Source of the DNA: Bradyrhizobium manausense
GTDB lineage: Bacteria; Pseudomonadota; Alphaproteobacteria; Rhizobiales; Xanthobacteraceae
Direction of reading: 5' to 3'
Length of the DNA stretch: 64,000 nucleotides
NCBI RefSeq assembly: GCF_018130615.1
Contig: NZ_JAFCKB010000013.1
Location: forward strand, 1-64,000
Part shown: piece by piece, positions 52,534-62,222 of the stretch
Layout: every line of letters begins with the position of its first letter
Position numbering within the stretch: position 1 is the stretch's first letter
Made by a program: the position numbers and the translations under genes
Notes under the pieces: generated by a model
What the model was told of the DNA's origin: nothing
The model's database searches: none
The model's input: the letters and a program-made list of their open reading frames with translations, nothing else

Positions 52534-54168
52534 TCAAGTACCGGGCCGTGACACCTCGGTCTCCTTGCTGGTGATGAACTCCAGCAGCACGGGCACGCCT
52601 TCCTTCGTCTTCTGGATGCCGCGCTTGATCGCGGGGATGATGTCCTCCGGCCGGGTCACCCGCTCGCCATAGCCGCCGAAGGCGCGCGCCATCGCGGCGT
52701 AGTCGCCGGAAATTTCGGTCGAGCGATATTTCTCGGTCGAGATCGGCATCACCTTCAACTCGATCGCCATCGAGAAATTGTTGAGCAGGATCGACATGAT
52801 CGGGATGCGCTCGCGCACCGCGGTCTCGAAATCCATGCCGGTGAAACCGATCGCCGCATCACCCCAGACATTGATGCAGAGCTTGTCGGGCTTCGCGAGC
52901 TTGGCGCCCATGGCGAGCCCAAGGCCGTAGCCGAGCTGCGTCGTCTTGCCCCAGCCGAGATAGGAGAGGGGGGCGACCGCTTTCCAGAACGGCGAAAGCT
53001 GGTCGCGCGGGCTGCCGGCGTCATGGGTGATGATGGTGTTGTCGATGTCGACGGTGTGCTGGAGATCCCAGAGCACGCGGTAGGGGCTGAGCGGCGCATC
53101 ATTGCTGGTGAGCTTCGGCATCCATTTCGCCAGCCACTCCTTGTGCGAGGCCGCAATCTCGGCCGCGACCGCCGAGGCATCGCGATCCGCAGAGACTGTC
53201 TTGCCGATCTCCTCCAGCAGCGCGTCGAGCACGAGACCGGCATCGCCGACGAGGCCAATTTTCGCTTCCACATCCTTGTTGAGATGGTTCGGATCAAGTG
53301 TGGAGTGAATGATCGTCTTGCCCTTGGGCATTGCGATGCCGAAACTGGTCTCGGTAAAGGAGCAGCCGATCCCGAAGATGACGTCGGCTTCGCCGAGGAA
53401 TTTCGGCACCGCGCGCGGCACGGCGAGACCACCGGAGCCGAGCGAGAGCGGATGGGTCTCCGGGAATGACGATTTGCCGCCGAGGCTGGTGGTGACGGGA
53501 ATGGCGAGCCGCTCCGCCAGCCGCTTCAATTGCGGCCACGCCCGCGCGTAGTGCACGCCCTGGCCGGCATAGATCACCGGGCGCTTGGCATTGACGAGGA
53601 GGCTTGCTGCTTCCCTCACATGCACGGGATCGGCGCCGTAGCGGGTGCGCAGCACCGGCGTGTAGTTCAGCGGCTCCGGCACCTCCTCGTTCCACATGTC
53701 GGCGGGGATTTCGACGATCACTGGGCCGCCGCGCCCATTCTTCAATTTGGTAAAGGCGCGTCGAAAGATGTTGGTCACCTCGGCCGCGAGAATGATCGGC
53801 TCGGACGATTTCGCAAACGGCTTCATCGCCTCGCTGGAATTGAAGTTCGGCTCGATATGCGCAAGCCTGCGCTGATAACCCATCGGCAGCACCAGCACGG
53901 GCACGGATTCGCCAAAGCATTGCGCGACGCCGCCCATCGCGTTCTCCGCGCCGGGCCCATGCTGCATGCAGAACGCGCCGATCGTGCGTCCCGACGTCAC
54001 GCGCGAGATCGCATCCGCCATGTGCACGCCGACGCGCTCCTGCCGAACCATCACCGGCCGGATCTCGGCCTTCGCCGCGTGCTCGATCAGATGATTGACG
54101 GGATAGCCGCAGAGGATCTCGATCCCCTCGCGCCGCATGATTTCCGCAATGGCGGTGCCGAGCTTCAT
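52534..54168 (-). CDS. Thiamine-pyrophosphate-dependent enzyme (acetolactate-synthase-like)
   Basis: The 544-residue protein has the three ThDP-enzyme domains: MVRQERVGVHMADAISRVTS (catalytic Glu region), GAENAMGGVAQCFGESVPVL, a central domain (PVIYAGQGVHYARAWPQLKR), and a PP domain with the ThDP motif starting GDA at 436-438 and ending NN at 463-464. The motif is GDA and not GDG. It resembles acetolactate synthase large subunit relatives with no small subunit nearby, so it may be an oxalyl-CoA- or benzoylformate-decarboxylase-like enzyme. The substrate is unknown. Confidence 0.85.
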   Translation of the reverse strand: MKLGTAIAEIMRREGIEILCGYPVNHLIEHAAKAEIRPVMVRQERVGVHMADAISRVTSGRTIGAFCMQHGPGAENAMGGVAQCFGESVPVLVLPMGYQRRLAHIEPNFNSSEAMKPFAKSSEPIILAAEVTNIFRRAFTKLKNGRGGPVIVEIPADMWNEEVPEPLNYTPVLRTRYGADPVHVREAASLLVNAKRPVIYAGQGVHYARAWPQLKRLAERLAIPVTTSLGGKSSFPETHPLSLGSGGLAVPRAVPKFLGEADVIFGIGCSFTETSFGIAMPKGKTIIHSTLDPNHLNKDVEAKIGLVGDAGLVLDALLEEIGKTVSADRDASAVAAEIAASHKEWLAKWMPKLTSNDAPLSPYRVLWDLQHTVDIDNTIITHDAGSPRDQLSPFWKAVAPLSYLGWGKTTQLGYGLGLAMGAKLAKPDKLCINVWGDAAIGFTGMDFETAVRERIPIMSILLNNFSMAIELKVMPISTEKYRSTEISGDYAAMARAFGGYGERVTRPEDIIPAIKRGIQKTKEGVPVLLEFITSKETEVSRPGT

Positions 54169-54299
54169 GGCGTCTCTCTCCCTGAGGCAGGCCGGTTGAT
54201 CCGGCCAATTGGGGAGAGAGGATCAGGAAAAGCAGGGAGCGTAAAGCGCAGGTGGCAAGCGCTGCGGTAGGTCAGCCATGCAGCGAGATGCCAGCCTTC

Positions 54300-54755
54300 C
54301 TATTTGCAGTTCTTGCAAATCGTCAGCTTGCGCTTCAACACTTCGTCTTCCTGATCAATCGATGACTGTGCGTCGAGACCATCCGCATCCCGACTGGAGC
54401 CCTTCGCGGCGCGTGACCTGGCAGGCGGCGTCACCTGGCTGGGTGCGTCGTTGTCGTCGGTGCCGGCACTGAAGCCGTCATAATCGGCCGCCGGGTTCGG
54501 CAATGCCGCAGGCCCGCCGATGACAGGCGGCGCAAGCTCTCTACCGGACGTCGCTGGCGTGCGGCTATCGTTCGTCACCAAGCCCGGCTGCTTCCTGGGC
54601 TTGGCGTTTTTGGCGCCTGCATGCGCCGGCGATGCATTGGGCGGGGCGAGCGAAACGGGCGGCGCGGCCGAGTTCTGCCCTCTGGCGCCGTCCTGGGACC
54701 AGGTGCTGACCAAGATGAGGCCAAGAGCCAGGAGCATCGTGCGTCTCATTGGCAT
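54300..54755 (-). CDS. Secreted low-complexity protein ending in CKNCK
   Basis: The 151-residue product has a signal peptide (MPMRRTMLLALGLILVSTWS, cleaved near Gly26). The mature part is rich in Pro, Ala, Ser and Asn and looks disordered. The final residues are LTICKNCK with two cysteines. It may be a periplasmic or secreted protein. No domain was recognised. It is divergent from the P-type ATPase gene and shares the intergenic region with a FixK-like box. Confidence 0.65.
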   Translation of the reverse strand: MPMRRTMLLALGLILVSTWSQDGARGQNSAAPPVSLAPPNASPAHAGAKNAKPRKQPGLVTNDSRTPATSGRELAPPVIGGPAALPNPAADYDGFSAGTDDNDAPSQVTPPARSRAAKGSSRDADGLDAQSSIDQEDEVLKRKLTICKNCK

Positions 54756-54895
54756 CCTTCAAATCGCCTCGGTTCAACCATTGACAGCATGGCTCATCGA
54801 GCCGCGCCGGGAAGAATATCAGCACTGACGTGGCCGTCAAAATTGACAGAAATGGGAGTGAGCCGGACGGGATGTCGCTTTGTCGCGTGGAAGGT

Positions 54896-54909
54896 TTGAC
54901 CCACGTCAA
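54896..54909. promoter_or_regulatory. FixK/FNR-like box before the P-type ATPase
   Basis: TTGACCCACGTCAA is a perfect palindrome of TTGAC-N4-GTCAA type, one base per arm from the TTGAT-N4-ATCAA consensus. Its centre is about 67 bases upstream of the GTG start at 54970, a good distance for activation. Confidence 0.65.
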
Positions 54910-54969
54910 GCCGACGGCAGGTTGCGGCATGGCATGATGGCGGCGGTGACGAGATGACGCGCTCTCATC

Positions 54970-57522
54970 GTGCAAGCACTCTTAGGGAACTCGATGAAGT
55001 CGTCGGCGATGCAGGGGCTGACCGCATCCGAAGCACAGGTCCGGCTGAAGGCCGAAGGCTTCAACGAGCTGCCCCACACGGGCCGCCGGACGATCGTGCG
55101 CCTCATCATCGAGGTGCTGCGCGAGCCCATGCTGCTGTTGCTGCTAGCCGGCGGCCTGATCTATTTCGTTCTGGGTGATCTCGGCGAGGCGCTGCTTCTG
55201 CTGGCGTTCGCAACGATCTCTATCGTCATCACGATCGTGCAGGAAGCGCGCACCGAGCGCGTGCTGGACTCGCTGCGCGATCTGACCAGTCCGCGCGCGC
55301 TGGTGATCCGCGGCGGCGAGCGCATCCGCATTCCCGGTCGCGAGGTCGTGCGCGGCGACCTGATCGTACTCTCCGAGGGAGATCGCGTGGCCGCCGACGC
55401 CACGGTCCTACGTTCCATCGATCTGCTACTGGACGAGTCGTTGCTGACGGGGGAATCGGTTCCGGTCAGAAAACAGGCCCGGTCGTCGCTCGAAGAATCG
55501 ATGGCGCCGCATGCCGGCGGCGAGGATCAACCATTCGTGTTCTCCGGCACGTTGGTGGTTCGCGGCAGTGGGCTGGCCGAAGTGACCTCGACCGGCGTCT
55601 TGAGCGAGATCGGCAAGATCGGACAGTCGCTGCATTCGCTGCCGACGGAGGCGCCCCGCCTGCAGCAGCAGACGACGCGACTGGTGGCCATATTCGCCGT
55701 CGTCAGTGCCTTCGTGATCGCGTTGACAGTTCTCCTGTATGGGCTCTATCGCGGCGGCTGGCTGGAGGGCGTGCTCGCCGGCATCGCGCTCGGCATGTCG
55801 ATGCTTCCGGAGGAAATTCCGGTCGTTCTGACGGTGTTTCTCGCCATGGGCGCCTGGCGCATCTCACAGGCGCGCGTGTTGACGCGGCGCGCTTCGGCGA
55901 TCGAATCGCTGGGCGCCGCGACCGTGCTATGCACGGACAAGACCGGCACGCTGACGGAAAACCGCATGACGGTTGCGCGCCTGATGCTGCCCGACGGCGC
56001 GCAATATACGCCGGCCGCCGCAGGCCGCGCTGAGCCTGCGTTCAACCCGTTGATCGAAACCGGCGTGCTGGCCTGTGCTCGGGAGCCGTTCGATCCCATG
56101 GAGAAGGCGCTGCACTCGCTCGCCTCCGACGCCGGCACGGGCCGGCAGCTCGTGCAGAGCTACGGCTTGCGTCCCGACCTCCTTGCCATGTCGAACGTGT
56201 GGCGCGGAAGCGGTGATGATTGCGTCGTGGCGGCGAAGGGTGCGCCTGAAACGATCGCGATGCTTTGCGGAGTGGGTGCGGCAGAGCTGGCTGAACTGCG
56301 GGCGCGGGTTGACGTGCTTGCACGCGAAGGGCTCCGTGTGCTCGGTGTGGCGCGAGCGAATTGGGCGGAGACGAATCTTCCCGAGACGCAACGCGGCTTT
56401 GCTTTCCGCTTTTGCGGCCTGATCGGCTTTGCCGACCCGCTGCGGCCTCAAGTCAAGGACGCCATTGCCGAATGCCGCTCCGCTGGCATTCACGTGGTCA
56501 TGATCACGGGCGACTATCCCGCGACCGCATCGGCGATCGCGACGCAGGCCGGCCTCGATCCCGAACGCGTTCTGACAGGGACGGATGTCGAAGGCATGGC
56601 CGATGCCGAACTCGCCGGCGCGGCGCGGGGACAAACGGCCTTCGCGCGAATTGCGCCGGCCCAGAAGCTGCGCATCGTCAATGCGCTCAAGGGCGCGGGC
56701 GAGATCGTCGCCATGACGGGCGACGGCGTCAACGATTCACCCTCGCTGAAGGCCGCCCATATCGGCATCGCCATGGGCGGTCGCGGCACCGACGTGGCGC
56801 GCGAAGCTTCCTCGATCGTTCTGCTCGACGACGATTTCGGCTCGATCGTGAAGGCGATCCGGCTCGGCCGCCGGATCTACGACAATCTGCGCAAGGCGAT
56901 GAGCTTCATCCTCGCGGTCCACGTTCCGATCGCCGGACTTGCACTGTTGCCGCTGGTCACGGGGATGCCGCTGCTGTTCGGCCCGGTTCACATCGCGTTT
57001 CTCGAGATGATCATCGATCCCGTCTGTTCCCTGGTCTTCGAAGCCGAGACCGAGGAGAGCGACGTGATGCAGCGGCCGCCGCGTTCACCGGACGAGCCGC
57101 TGCTGCCGAGGTCCCTGCTGGTCTGGTCCGCGCTGCAGGGCGGCCTGGCGCTGGCCCTGACCGGTGGCGTGATGGTGACGGCGAACCGATACGGCATGCC
57201 GGCGAGCGAAGTCCGAGCGTTGACGTTCTTCTCGCTGGTGCTGGTGATCGTGAGCCTGATCTTCGTCAACCGCTCGTTCTCGACCTCGCTGGTCGAAGCC
57301 TTTACCCGGCCGAACCGCACGCTCGTCATCATTGTCATGTTCGTGACGTCAGTGCTTGCCCTGAGCCTGGTGTGGCCCGTGGCGGCGGACCTGTTTCGCT
57401 TTGGTCCCCTGCATGCGGATGATCTCGCCATCACGGTGGTGGTCGCGCTCGTCTCCCTGGTGTTGCTGGAGCTATCGAAAGTCCCGTTGCGTCGGCGCGT
57501 GCCGACTCCAGGGGCGGCTTGA
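54970..57522 (+). CDS. Cation-translocating P-type ATPase (P2-type)
   Basis: The 850-residue pump is a P2-like ATPase. It has an N-terminal GLTASEAQVRLKAEGFNELP segment, TGES at 160-163, PEEIP in the M4 helix at 280-284, the phosphorylation site DKTGTLTE with Asp323, and TGDGVNDSPSLKAAHIGIAM in the hinge. PEEIP differs from the PEGLP of Ca2+ pumps, so the transported ion is uncertain. Start is GTG at 54970 or ATG at 54994. A FixK-like box is upstream. It converges on the beta-CASP hydrolase gene. Confidence 0.92.
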   Translation: MQALLGNSMKSSAMQGLTASEAQVRLKAEGFNELPHTGRRTIVRLIIEVLREPMLLLLLAGGLIYFVLGDLGEALLLLAFATISIVITIVQEARTERVLDSLRDLTSPRALVIRGGERIRIPGREVVRGDLIVLSEGDRVAADATVLRSIDLLLDESLLTGESVPVRKQARSSLEESMAPHAGGEDQPFVFSGTLVVRGSGLAEVTSTGVLSEIGKIGQSLHSLPTEAPRLQQQTTRLVAIFAVVSAFVIALTVLLYGLYRGGWLEGVLAGIALGMSMLPEEIPVVLTVFLAMGAWRISQARVLTRRASAIESLGAATVLCTDKTGTLTENRMTVARLMLPDGAQYTPAAAGRAEPAFNPLIETGVLACAREPFDPMEKALHSLASDAGTGRQLVQSYGLRPDLLAMSNVWRGSGDDCVVAAKGAPETIAMLCGVGAAELAELRARVDVLAREGLRVLGVARANWAETNLPETQRGFAFRFCGLIGFADPLRPQVKDAIAECRSAGIHVVMITGDYPATASAIATQAGLDPERVLTGTDVEGMADAELAGAARGQTAFARIAPAQKLRIVNALKGAGEIVAMTGDGVNDSPSLKAAHIGIAMGGRGTDVAREASSIVLLDDDFGSIVKAIRLGRRIYDNLRKAMSFILAVHVPIAGLALLPLVTGMPLLFGPVHIAFLEMIIDPVCSLVFEAETEESDVMQRPPRSPDEPLLPRSLLVWSALQGGLALALTGGVMVTANRYGMPASEVRALTFFSLVLVIVSLIFVNRSFSTSLVEAFTRPNRTLVIIVMFVTSVLALSLVWPVAADLFRFGPLHADDLAITVVVALVSLVLLELSKVPLRRRVPTPGAA

Positions 57523-57714
57523 GCCGCGCAACCGGGATGAGACCCGGGGCAATTCTGGGTCGCCAGGTCCGCCGGCGCTGCGCCGGATGTCACGGCACGA
57601 TCTCTGTATTGCCCGGCAGGCAAAACACGCCAGCGCTGGGCGACCCCTCGGCGTTCGAAATATTCGTACTGACGGAATTTCTGTCTCAGTGCCGAGCTAT
57701 CCGTCCAACTCGAT

Positions 57715-59310
57715 CTACGCCTTCTCCAGCAACGCCCGTCGCAGCCTTCGGATGATGACCCCGCGGGCGCGGTCGTCGGCGGCGGCGCCAACCGTGTCAT
57801 TGATGTCGAGGATCAGCTCCGACATCTCATTGTGCCAGTCGAGACGGGTCACGGCCTCGGGCGCGAGACGCCGACGATGATCGACGTCGATCAGACGCGG
57901 TTCGGCAGCCGCGAGTTCATAGATGTCGTCGAGCATCGGCTGGTAGACCTTGGCCGCGGGAATGATGCGCTCGGCGACGCGCTCGGCCAGCCCGGAGATG
58001 GCGCCTTCCTCGCCGTGGGCCAGGAACAGCCCGCGGGCGATGGGCCGGCGCGCCGCGATCCACCCGGCCATGCCGGCGCCGTCGGCGTGACCGGAATATT
58101 CGTCGATCATGCGGATCCGCGCCGCGACCCGGATTTCCTCGCCCTGGATCCGGACGGCCTTGGCACCGTTCTGCAGGAAACGGCCGAGCGTGCCGTTGGC
58201 CTGGAAGCCGGCGAGCAGCACGGTCGCACGCTCGTTCCAGAGCCAGCGTTTCAGATGATGGCGGATGCGGCCGGCATCACACATGCCGCTGGCTGCGATG
58301 ATGATGTGAAATCCGCTGAGACGCATGATCGCCTTGCTCTCGTCAGCGGTCTCGGTGAACTTGAGATGCGGCGAGTTGAGCAGGCGTTCGGCGTCGACGG
58401 TCGGGTCGAGGCTCGCGGCGTGCCGGCGGAACACTTCGGTGGCGCGGATCGCCAGCGGAGAATCGAGGAAGATCGGCGCGGTCGGGATCTCGCCGCGCTC
58501 CATCAGCTCGACGAGATCGACGATCAGCTCCTGCGTGCGTTCGACCGCAAAGGCCGGCAGCAGCAGCGCGCCTCCCGCCGCCGCCGCATCGCGTACCTCG
58601 GCTGCGAGGTGCTGCCGGCGGAGAGCCGGCGTCGTCGCGGCGCGCACGCGGTCGCCATAGGTGGATTCGGAGATCACATAGTCGAGGTCGGATGGCGCCT
58701 CGGGGTCGGGCTGGAGCAGCTTTGCCTCGGGGCCGACGTCACCGGAGAGCAGCACGCGCAGCGGACGGGGCGAACCTTGATCGGCGATCTCGAGCTCGAT
58801 CGAGGCAGAACCGAGCAGATGGCCGGCGTTCCAGTAGCGCGCGCGGACGCCCGGGATCACCTCGGTCCAGTGTTCATAATCGACCGCGCGAAACGATTGG
58901 AGCGATGCAACCGCGTCGGCCTGCGTGTAGATCGGCTGCACTTCCTTGCGGCCGCGGGCCTTGTTGCGCCGGTTGAGCTGCGCGACCTCGGACTCCTGGA
59001 TGCTGCCTGCGTCCGGCAGCATGTAGGAGCAGAGGTCGATCGTGCCCCGCGTCGCCAGGACCGGGCCCGCAAATCCTTCGCGGACGAGTTTCGGCAGCAA
59101 CCCGCTGTGGTCGATATGGGCGTGCGTGAGCAGGACCGCGCGGACGTGAGCGGGGCGGAACGGGAAGGCGCCGTAATTGAGCTCCTTGAGCGTCTTCGGC
59201 CCCTGGAACAGGCCGCAATCGACCAGGAAAGCGCCGGCGGCAGTCTGGAACAGATAGCTGGAGCCGGTCACGGTGCGGGCGGCCCCGCAAAAGCGAACGG
59301 TGATGCTCAT
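57715..59310 (-). CDS. MBL-fold/beta-CASP hydrolase with RNA-specificity domain
   Basis: The 531-residue protein has an MBL domain (LLTHAHIDHSGLLPKLVREG with HxHxDH, and LLSGDVGPEAKLLQ), a beta-CASP insertion (LLLPAFAVERTQELIVDLVE; IIIAASGMCDAGRIRHHLKR), and a C-terminal RNA-specificity segment with MIDEYSGHADGAGMAGWIAA. Enzymes of this architecture are CPSF73-like ribonucleases. Its start overlaps the prs stop as ATGA, so it is translationally coupled to the two nucleotide enzymes upstream. It may degrade or process RNA. Confidence 0.92.
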   Translation of the reverse strand: MSITVRFCGAARTVTGSSYLFQTAAGAFLVDCGLFQGPKTLKELNYGAFPFRPAHVRAVLLTHAHIDHSGLLPKLVREGFAGPVLATRGTIDLCSYMLPDAGSIQESEVAQLNRRNKARGRKEVQPIYTQADAVASLQSFRAVDYEHWTEVIPGVRARYWNAGHLLGSASIELEIADQGSPRPLRVLLSGDVGPEAKLLQPDPEAPSDLDYVISESTYGDRVRAATTPALRRQHLAAEVRDAAAAGGALLLPAFAVERTQELIVDLVELMERGEIPTAPIFLDSPLAIRATEVFRRHAASLDPTVDAERLLNSPHLKFTETADESKAIMRLSGFHIIIAASGMCDAGRIRHHLKRWLWNERATVLLAGFQANGTLGRFLQNGAKAVRIQGEEIRVAARIRMIDEYSGHADGAGMAGWIAARRPIARGLFLAHGEEGAISGLAERVAERIIPAAKVYQPMLDDIYELAAAEPRLIDVDHRRRLAPEAVTRLDWHNEMSELILDINDTVGAAADDRARGVIIRRLRRALLEKA

Positions 59311-60227
59311 CTTGTCGTCTCCAGCGAATGTGTCGCGCTGCGCTCGGACCACAAGGCAGCCGCGAGCGTCTCTTCGAGCGTGATCGCGTTGGTCGGATGC
59401 GGCACGCTGTCGGTCGAACGGACCGAACGAATGCCGGCATTGATGAATGCCGCAACCATCGCGGCAGGAAACAGCGCGTGCGTCACGATTGCATCGACGG
59501 CCGTTGCGCCGATCGCCCGCAATGCCCTCGCCGCAACCATCAGCGTCGTCCCGGAGGATACGATGTCGTCGACCATCAGCGCCGGCCGTCCCGAGAGCAG
59601 GGCAGGATCGGCAAAATCGATCTCCACGGAGCGATCGCCATGCCGTGTCTTGCGTGCGACGGTGTGCTGCAAGCCCAATCGCGCCGCGAGGTCCCTGACC
59701 CAGGGCTCGGACTCTGCGTCGGGACCGATCACGACGGTGGCGGGATCGACGCCGCCCGCGGCAAGCGCATCCGCGATCGCCGGCATCGCGGACAGGTTCT
59801 CCGCCTCGATACCTGCAAACACGGACTTGATGTCGGGGGTGCGGTGCAAGTGAGCGTCCACCGTGACGACGCGGTCCACCAGCGTTGCGAGCAGGGTGCC
59901 CATGGCGCGCTGGCTGATGGCTTCGCCTGGACGAAACGCGATGTCCTGCCGCATGTAGCAGAGATAGGGGGCAACCAGCACCAACCGCCTGGCGCCGCCG
60001 CGCCGCAGCGCCTCCGCGGCGAAGAGCAGGGCGATCAGCTTGTCATTGGGTTGATCGAGCGGCGCATAGAGGATGGTGGTGTCGGCCGCCGGCGCGACAG
60101 TAACGCGCAGCTCGCCGTCCGGAAAGCGGTGCAGGGCGATCTCGTCACAGGCGAGTTCAAGCCGCGCCGCGAGGCGCTTCGCCGCGCCGGCGCCGGAAGG
60201 CAGGGTTTGAAGCGCGATCGTTTTCAC
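59307..60227 (-). CDS. prs: Ribose-phosphate pyrophosphokinase (PRPP synthase)
   Basis: The 306-residue protein makes PRPP from ribose 5-phosphate and ATP. It carries the family segments [40 protein letters not shown] (ATP-binding), [11 protein letters not shown] and the PRPP loop [20 protein letters not shown]. It looks shorter and less canonical than the housekeeping enzyme, so it may be a second copy. ATGA overlaps couple it to the phosphorylase upstream and the beta-CASP hydrolase downstream. Confidence 0.9.
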   Translation of the reverse strand: MKTIALQTLPSGAGAAKRLAARLELACDEIALHRFPDGELRVTVAPAADTTILYAPLDQPNDKLIALLFAAEALRRGGARRLVLVAPYLCYMRQDIAFRPGEAISQRAMGTLLATLVDRVVTVDAHLHRTPDIKSVFAGIEAENLSAMPAIADALAAGGVDPATVVIGPDAESEPWVRDLAARLGLQHTVARKTRHGDRSVEIDFADPALLSGRPALMVDDIVSSGTTLMVAARALRAIGATAVDAIVTHALFPAAMVAAFINAGIRSVRSTDSVPHPTNAITLEETLAAALWSERSATHSLETTR

Positions 60228-61765
60228 GGTTGCGTCCTGTCCTGGAGTGCTTCGTGACCGTTGAGGACGTAACCCGTCGCCTGCTGGGCGGCAGACGCGG
60301 CCAGATCATGCTCGGGCCCGTCGAATGCGTAGACCCGGTAGAGCGGCTCGCCCTGGTCGACGCGATCGCCAATCTTCTTGAAAAGGCGGATGCCGGCGCC
60401 CTTGTCGAGCGGCGCGCCGGCGGTGCGGGCGAGGCGGTTGAGGCGCAGGCAGTCGATCGCGGACACCACGCCGTCATGTTCCGCCTTGACGTCGAAGCTG
60501 CTGGGTCCGAGATCGGTGCTGCATTTCGACGGGCCCTGGGCGTCGATGATCTTCTGCATCTGTTTCAGGGCGGCGCCGCTATCGAGCAGCTCACGCGCGC
60601 GCGCGTAGCCGGCTCCGCCGCGCAGCTTCGGATCATATTCCAGCAAATGGGCAGCCAGCCGCAGCGATTTCTCGCGCAGATCGCGCGGCGCATCCGCCTC
60701 GTTGCCGAGCACAGCCATCACGTCGTTGGCCTCGAGCACCGGCCCGATGCCGTTGCCGATCGGCTGACGGCCGTCGGTCGTGATCACCTCGACCGTGCGG
60801 CCGAACCGGTCGCCGACGAATTCGAACAGCTTTCGCAGCCGCATCGCCTCGATGGCGGTGGTAACTTTCGCGGTCGGTCCAACCGGAATGTCGATCAACA
60901 GGTGGGTCGATCCCGCGGCGATCTTCTTGGACATGATGGAGGCGACCATCTGCTCGCGTGTGTCGAGGCTGAGCGGGCGTTCGACCGAGATCAGCACGTC
61001 GTCGGCCGGCGACAGGTTCACATGCCCGCCCCAGATCAGGCATCCGTTGCAGGACGAGACGATCGACTTCATCTCCTCGACGCCGACATTCACCCGCGCC
61101 AGCACCTCCATCGTGTCGGCCGTTCCGGCCGGCGATGTAATGGCGCGCGACGAGGTCTTCGGGATCGGCAGGCCGTGAGCGGCGACAATCGGCACCACGA
61201 CCATCGAGGTGCGGTTGCCGGGAATGCCGCCGATGCAGTGCTTGTCGACCACGATCGGGTCCGGCCACACCAGCTGCGTGCCGGCCTGCGCCATGGCGCC
61301 CGTGAGCGCCAGGAGCTCATCACTGGTGATGAAGCTCGCCGAGCCGATCAGGAACGCGGCGATCTCCATGTCGGAATAGCGAAAATGCGCGAGGTCGTTG
61401 ATGATCGCGCCAATCTCCGCCTTATCGAGCGTTCGACCGCGAATCTTGGCGCGGACCGCTTCGAGGCTTTCCGGAGGCGCGGCCGGTGCGACCGTCACCA
61501 GCGTGCCGACCGGTTTGGCGAAGCGCCGGAACGCAGGCTCGGAGAGGCCGATCTCGTCCTGGGCCGCCAATGCGTCATCATCGGTGATCAGCAGCGTCGC
61601 CAGCAGCGTCTTGTCGTCAAGGCGCAGCTCGACGCGACTGAAGCCGCGAAAGATGTCCGCACGCAGCGCCTTCGACCGCCTGGATACGACGACGACGTTC
61701 TCGCGGCCCGTATCGAGATGGACGCGGCGTATTTTGAGCTGGGAGCGTGAGAGGTCTGGGTGCAT
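60224..61765 (-). CDS. AMP/thymidine-phosphorylase family enzyme (archaeal AMPpase-like)
   Basis: A 513-residue nucleoside/nucleotide phosphorylase. Its ~95-residue N-terminal extension and the motif [14 protein letters not shown] (174-187) with [20 protein letters not shown] (202-221) match archaeal AMP phosphorylases more than E. coli DeoA, which lacks the extension. AMPpase releases ribose 1,5-bisphosphate and a base from a nucleoside 5'-monophosphate. Pairing with prs and a beta-CASP nuclease in one ATGA-coupled operon suggests nucleotide salvage. A FixK-like box lies 57-70 bases upstream of the ATG. Confidence 0.85.
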   Translation of the reverse strand: MHPDLSRSQLKIRRVHLDTGRENVVVVSRRSKALRADIFRGFSRVELRLDDKTLLATLLITDDDALAAQDEIGLSEPAFRRFAKPVGTLVTVAPAAPPESLEAVRAKIRGRTLDKAEIGAIINDLAHFRYSDMEIAAFLIGSASFITSDELLALTGAMAQAGTQLVWPDPIVVDKHCIGGIPGNRTSMVVVPIVAAHGLPIPKTSSRAITSPAGTADTMEVLARVNVGVEEMKSIVSSCNGCLIWGGHVNLSPADDVLISVERPLSLDTREQMVASIMSKKIAAGSTHLLIDIPVGPTAKVTTAIEAMRLRKLFEFVGDRFGRTVEVITTDGRQPIGNGIGPVLEANDVMAVLGNEADAPRDLREKSLRLAAHLLEYDPKLRGGAGYARARELLDSGAALKQMQKIIDAQGPSKCSTDLGPSSFDVKAEHDGVVSAIDCLRLNRLARTAGAPLDKGAGIRLFKKIGDRVDQGEPLYRVYAFDGPEHDLAASAAQQATGYVLNGHEALQDRTQP

Positions 61766-61821
61766 GGACGGACCGCAGAAAGCTGGATCCGTTATGCTTA
61801 GCCGCCGCCGTCCGGGCGGGC

Positions 61822-61835
61822 TTGACTCAGATCAT
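61822..61835. promoter_or_regulatory. FixK/FNR-like box before the AMP-phosphorylase operon
   Basis: TTGACTCAGATCAT matches TTGAT-N4-ATCAA at eight of ten positions. Its centre is about 63 bases upstream of the ATG at 61765, a good activator distance for the leftward operon. Confidence 0.6.
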
Positions 61836-61871
61836 GGTCCGCGGGATCGGCGTCGCAATGCCGCGACGGCG

Positions 61872-62036
61872 CTACTTCGTGGCCGCGCTGATCGAGTTGA
61901 ACTTGTTGCTGAGGAGGACGCTGCCGGTGTTGGTCACAACGGTGATGATGGCGAGCGCGATGCCGGCGGCGATCAGGCCATACTCGATCGCGGTGGTGGC
62001 ACTTTCATCGGCAAGAAAAGACCTGAGCAAAGTCAT
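61872..62036 (-). CDS. flp: Flp/Fap-type pilin, orphan
   Basis: The 54-residue product from the ATG at 62036 reads MTLLRSFLADESATTAIEYG, followed by LIAAGIALAIITVVTNTG. This is the Flp pilin signature: a short basic leader, a Glu next to the prepilin peptidase cleavage region, and one hydrophobic helix. No tad/cpa assembly genes are nearby, so it must use a distant system. It lies between the FixK box and a terminator on the same strand. Confidence 0.9.
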   Translation of the reverse strand: MTLLRSFLADESATTAIEYGLIAAGIALAIITVVTNTGSVLLSNKFNSISAATK

Positions 62037-62116
62037 CGCCAACTCCTGTTCATCCGGTCCAATGTAGGCGCACGGCGTTATCAAACTGGTAAAGTGATCG
62101 ACGAGGCGCTTGCGCG

Positions 62117-62150
62117 CATCAAAAAAGGCAGGCTCGGCCGATCCTGCCTG
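62117..62150 (-). terminator. Rho-independent terminator, minus strand
   Basis: The minus strand reads AGGCAGG, loop, CCTGCCT and then six Ts (from the plus-strand As at 62121-62126). It lies upstream of the pilin gene and could end transcription from 62223-62405. Confidence 0.8.
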
Positions 62151-62222
62151 TCGTGTCTTAACGTAACAGCCGTTAAACGAAGGTTTCATTATCCAATTGA
62201 AATGAGCGGAAGCGGGCGTACC

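Noticed and set aside
54187-54201. Hairpin GCCGG-TTGAT-CCGGC before the ThDP enzyme gene as a regulatory leader or FixK site
   Set aside because: The stem is only five base pairs and the second half does not match ATCAA, so chance is a sufficient explanation.
57832-59853. Open frame of 673 codons on the plus strand
   Set aside because: It is antisense to the beta-CASP hydrolase and prs genes and shows no domain signature.
62158-62176. TTAAC...GTTAA upstream of the Flp pilin as a CtrA site
   Set aside because: The spacing between TTAA halves is 11 bases, not 7, and the block lies beyond a terminator relative to the pilin gene.
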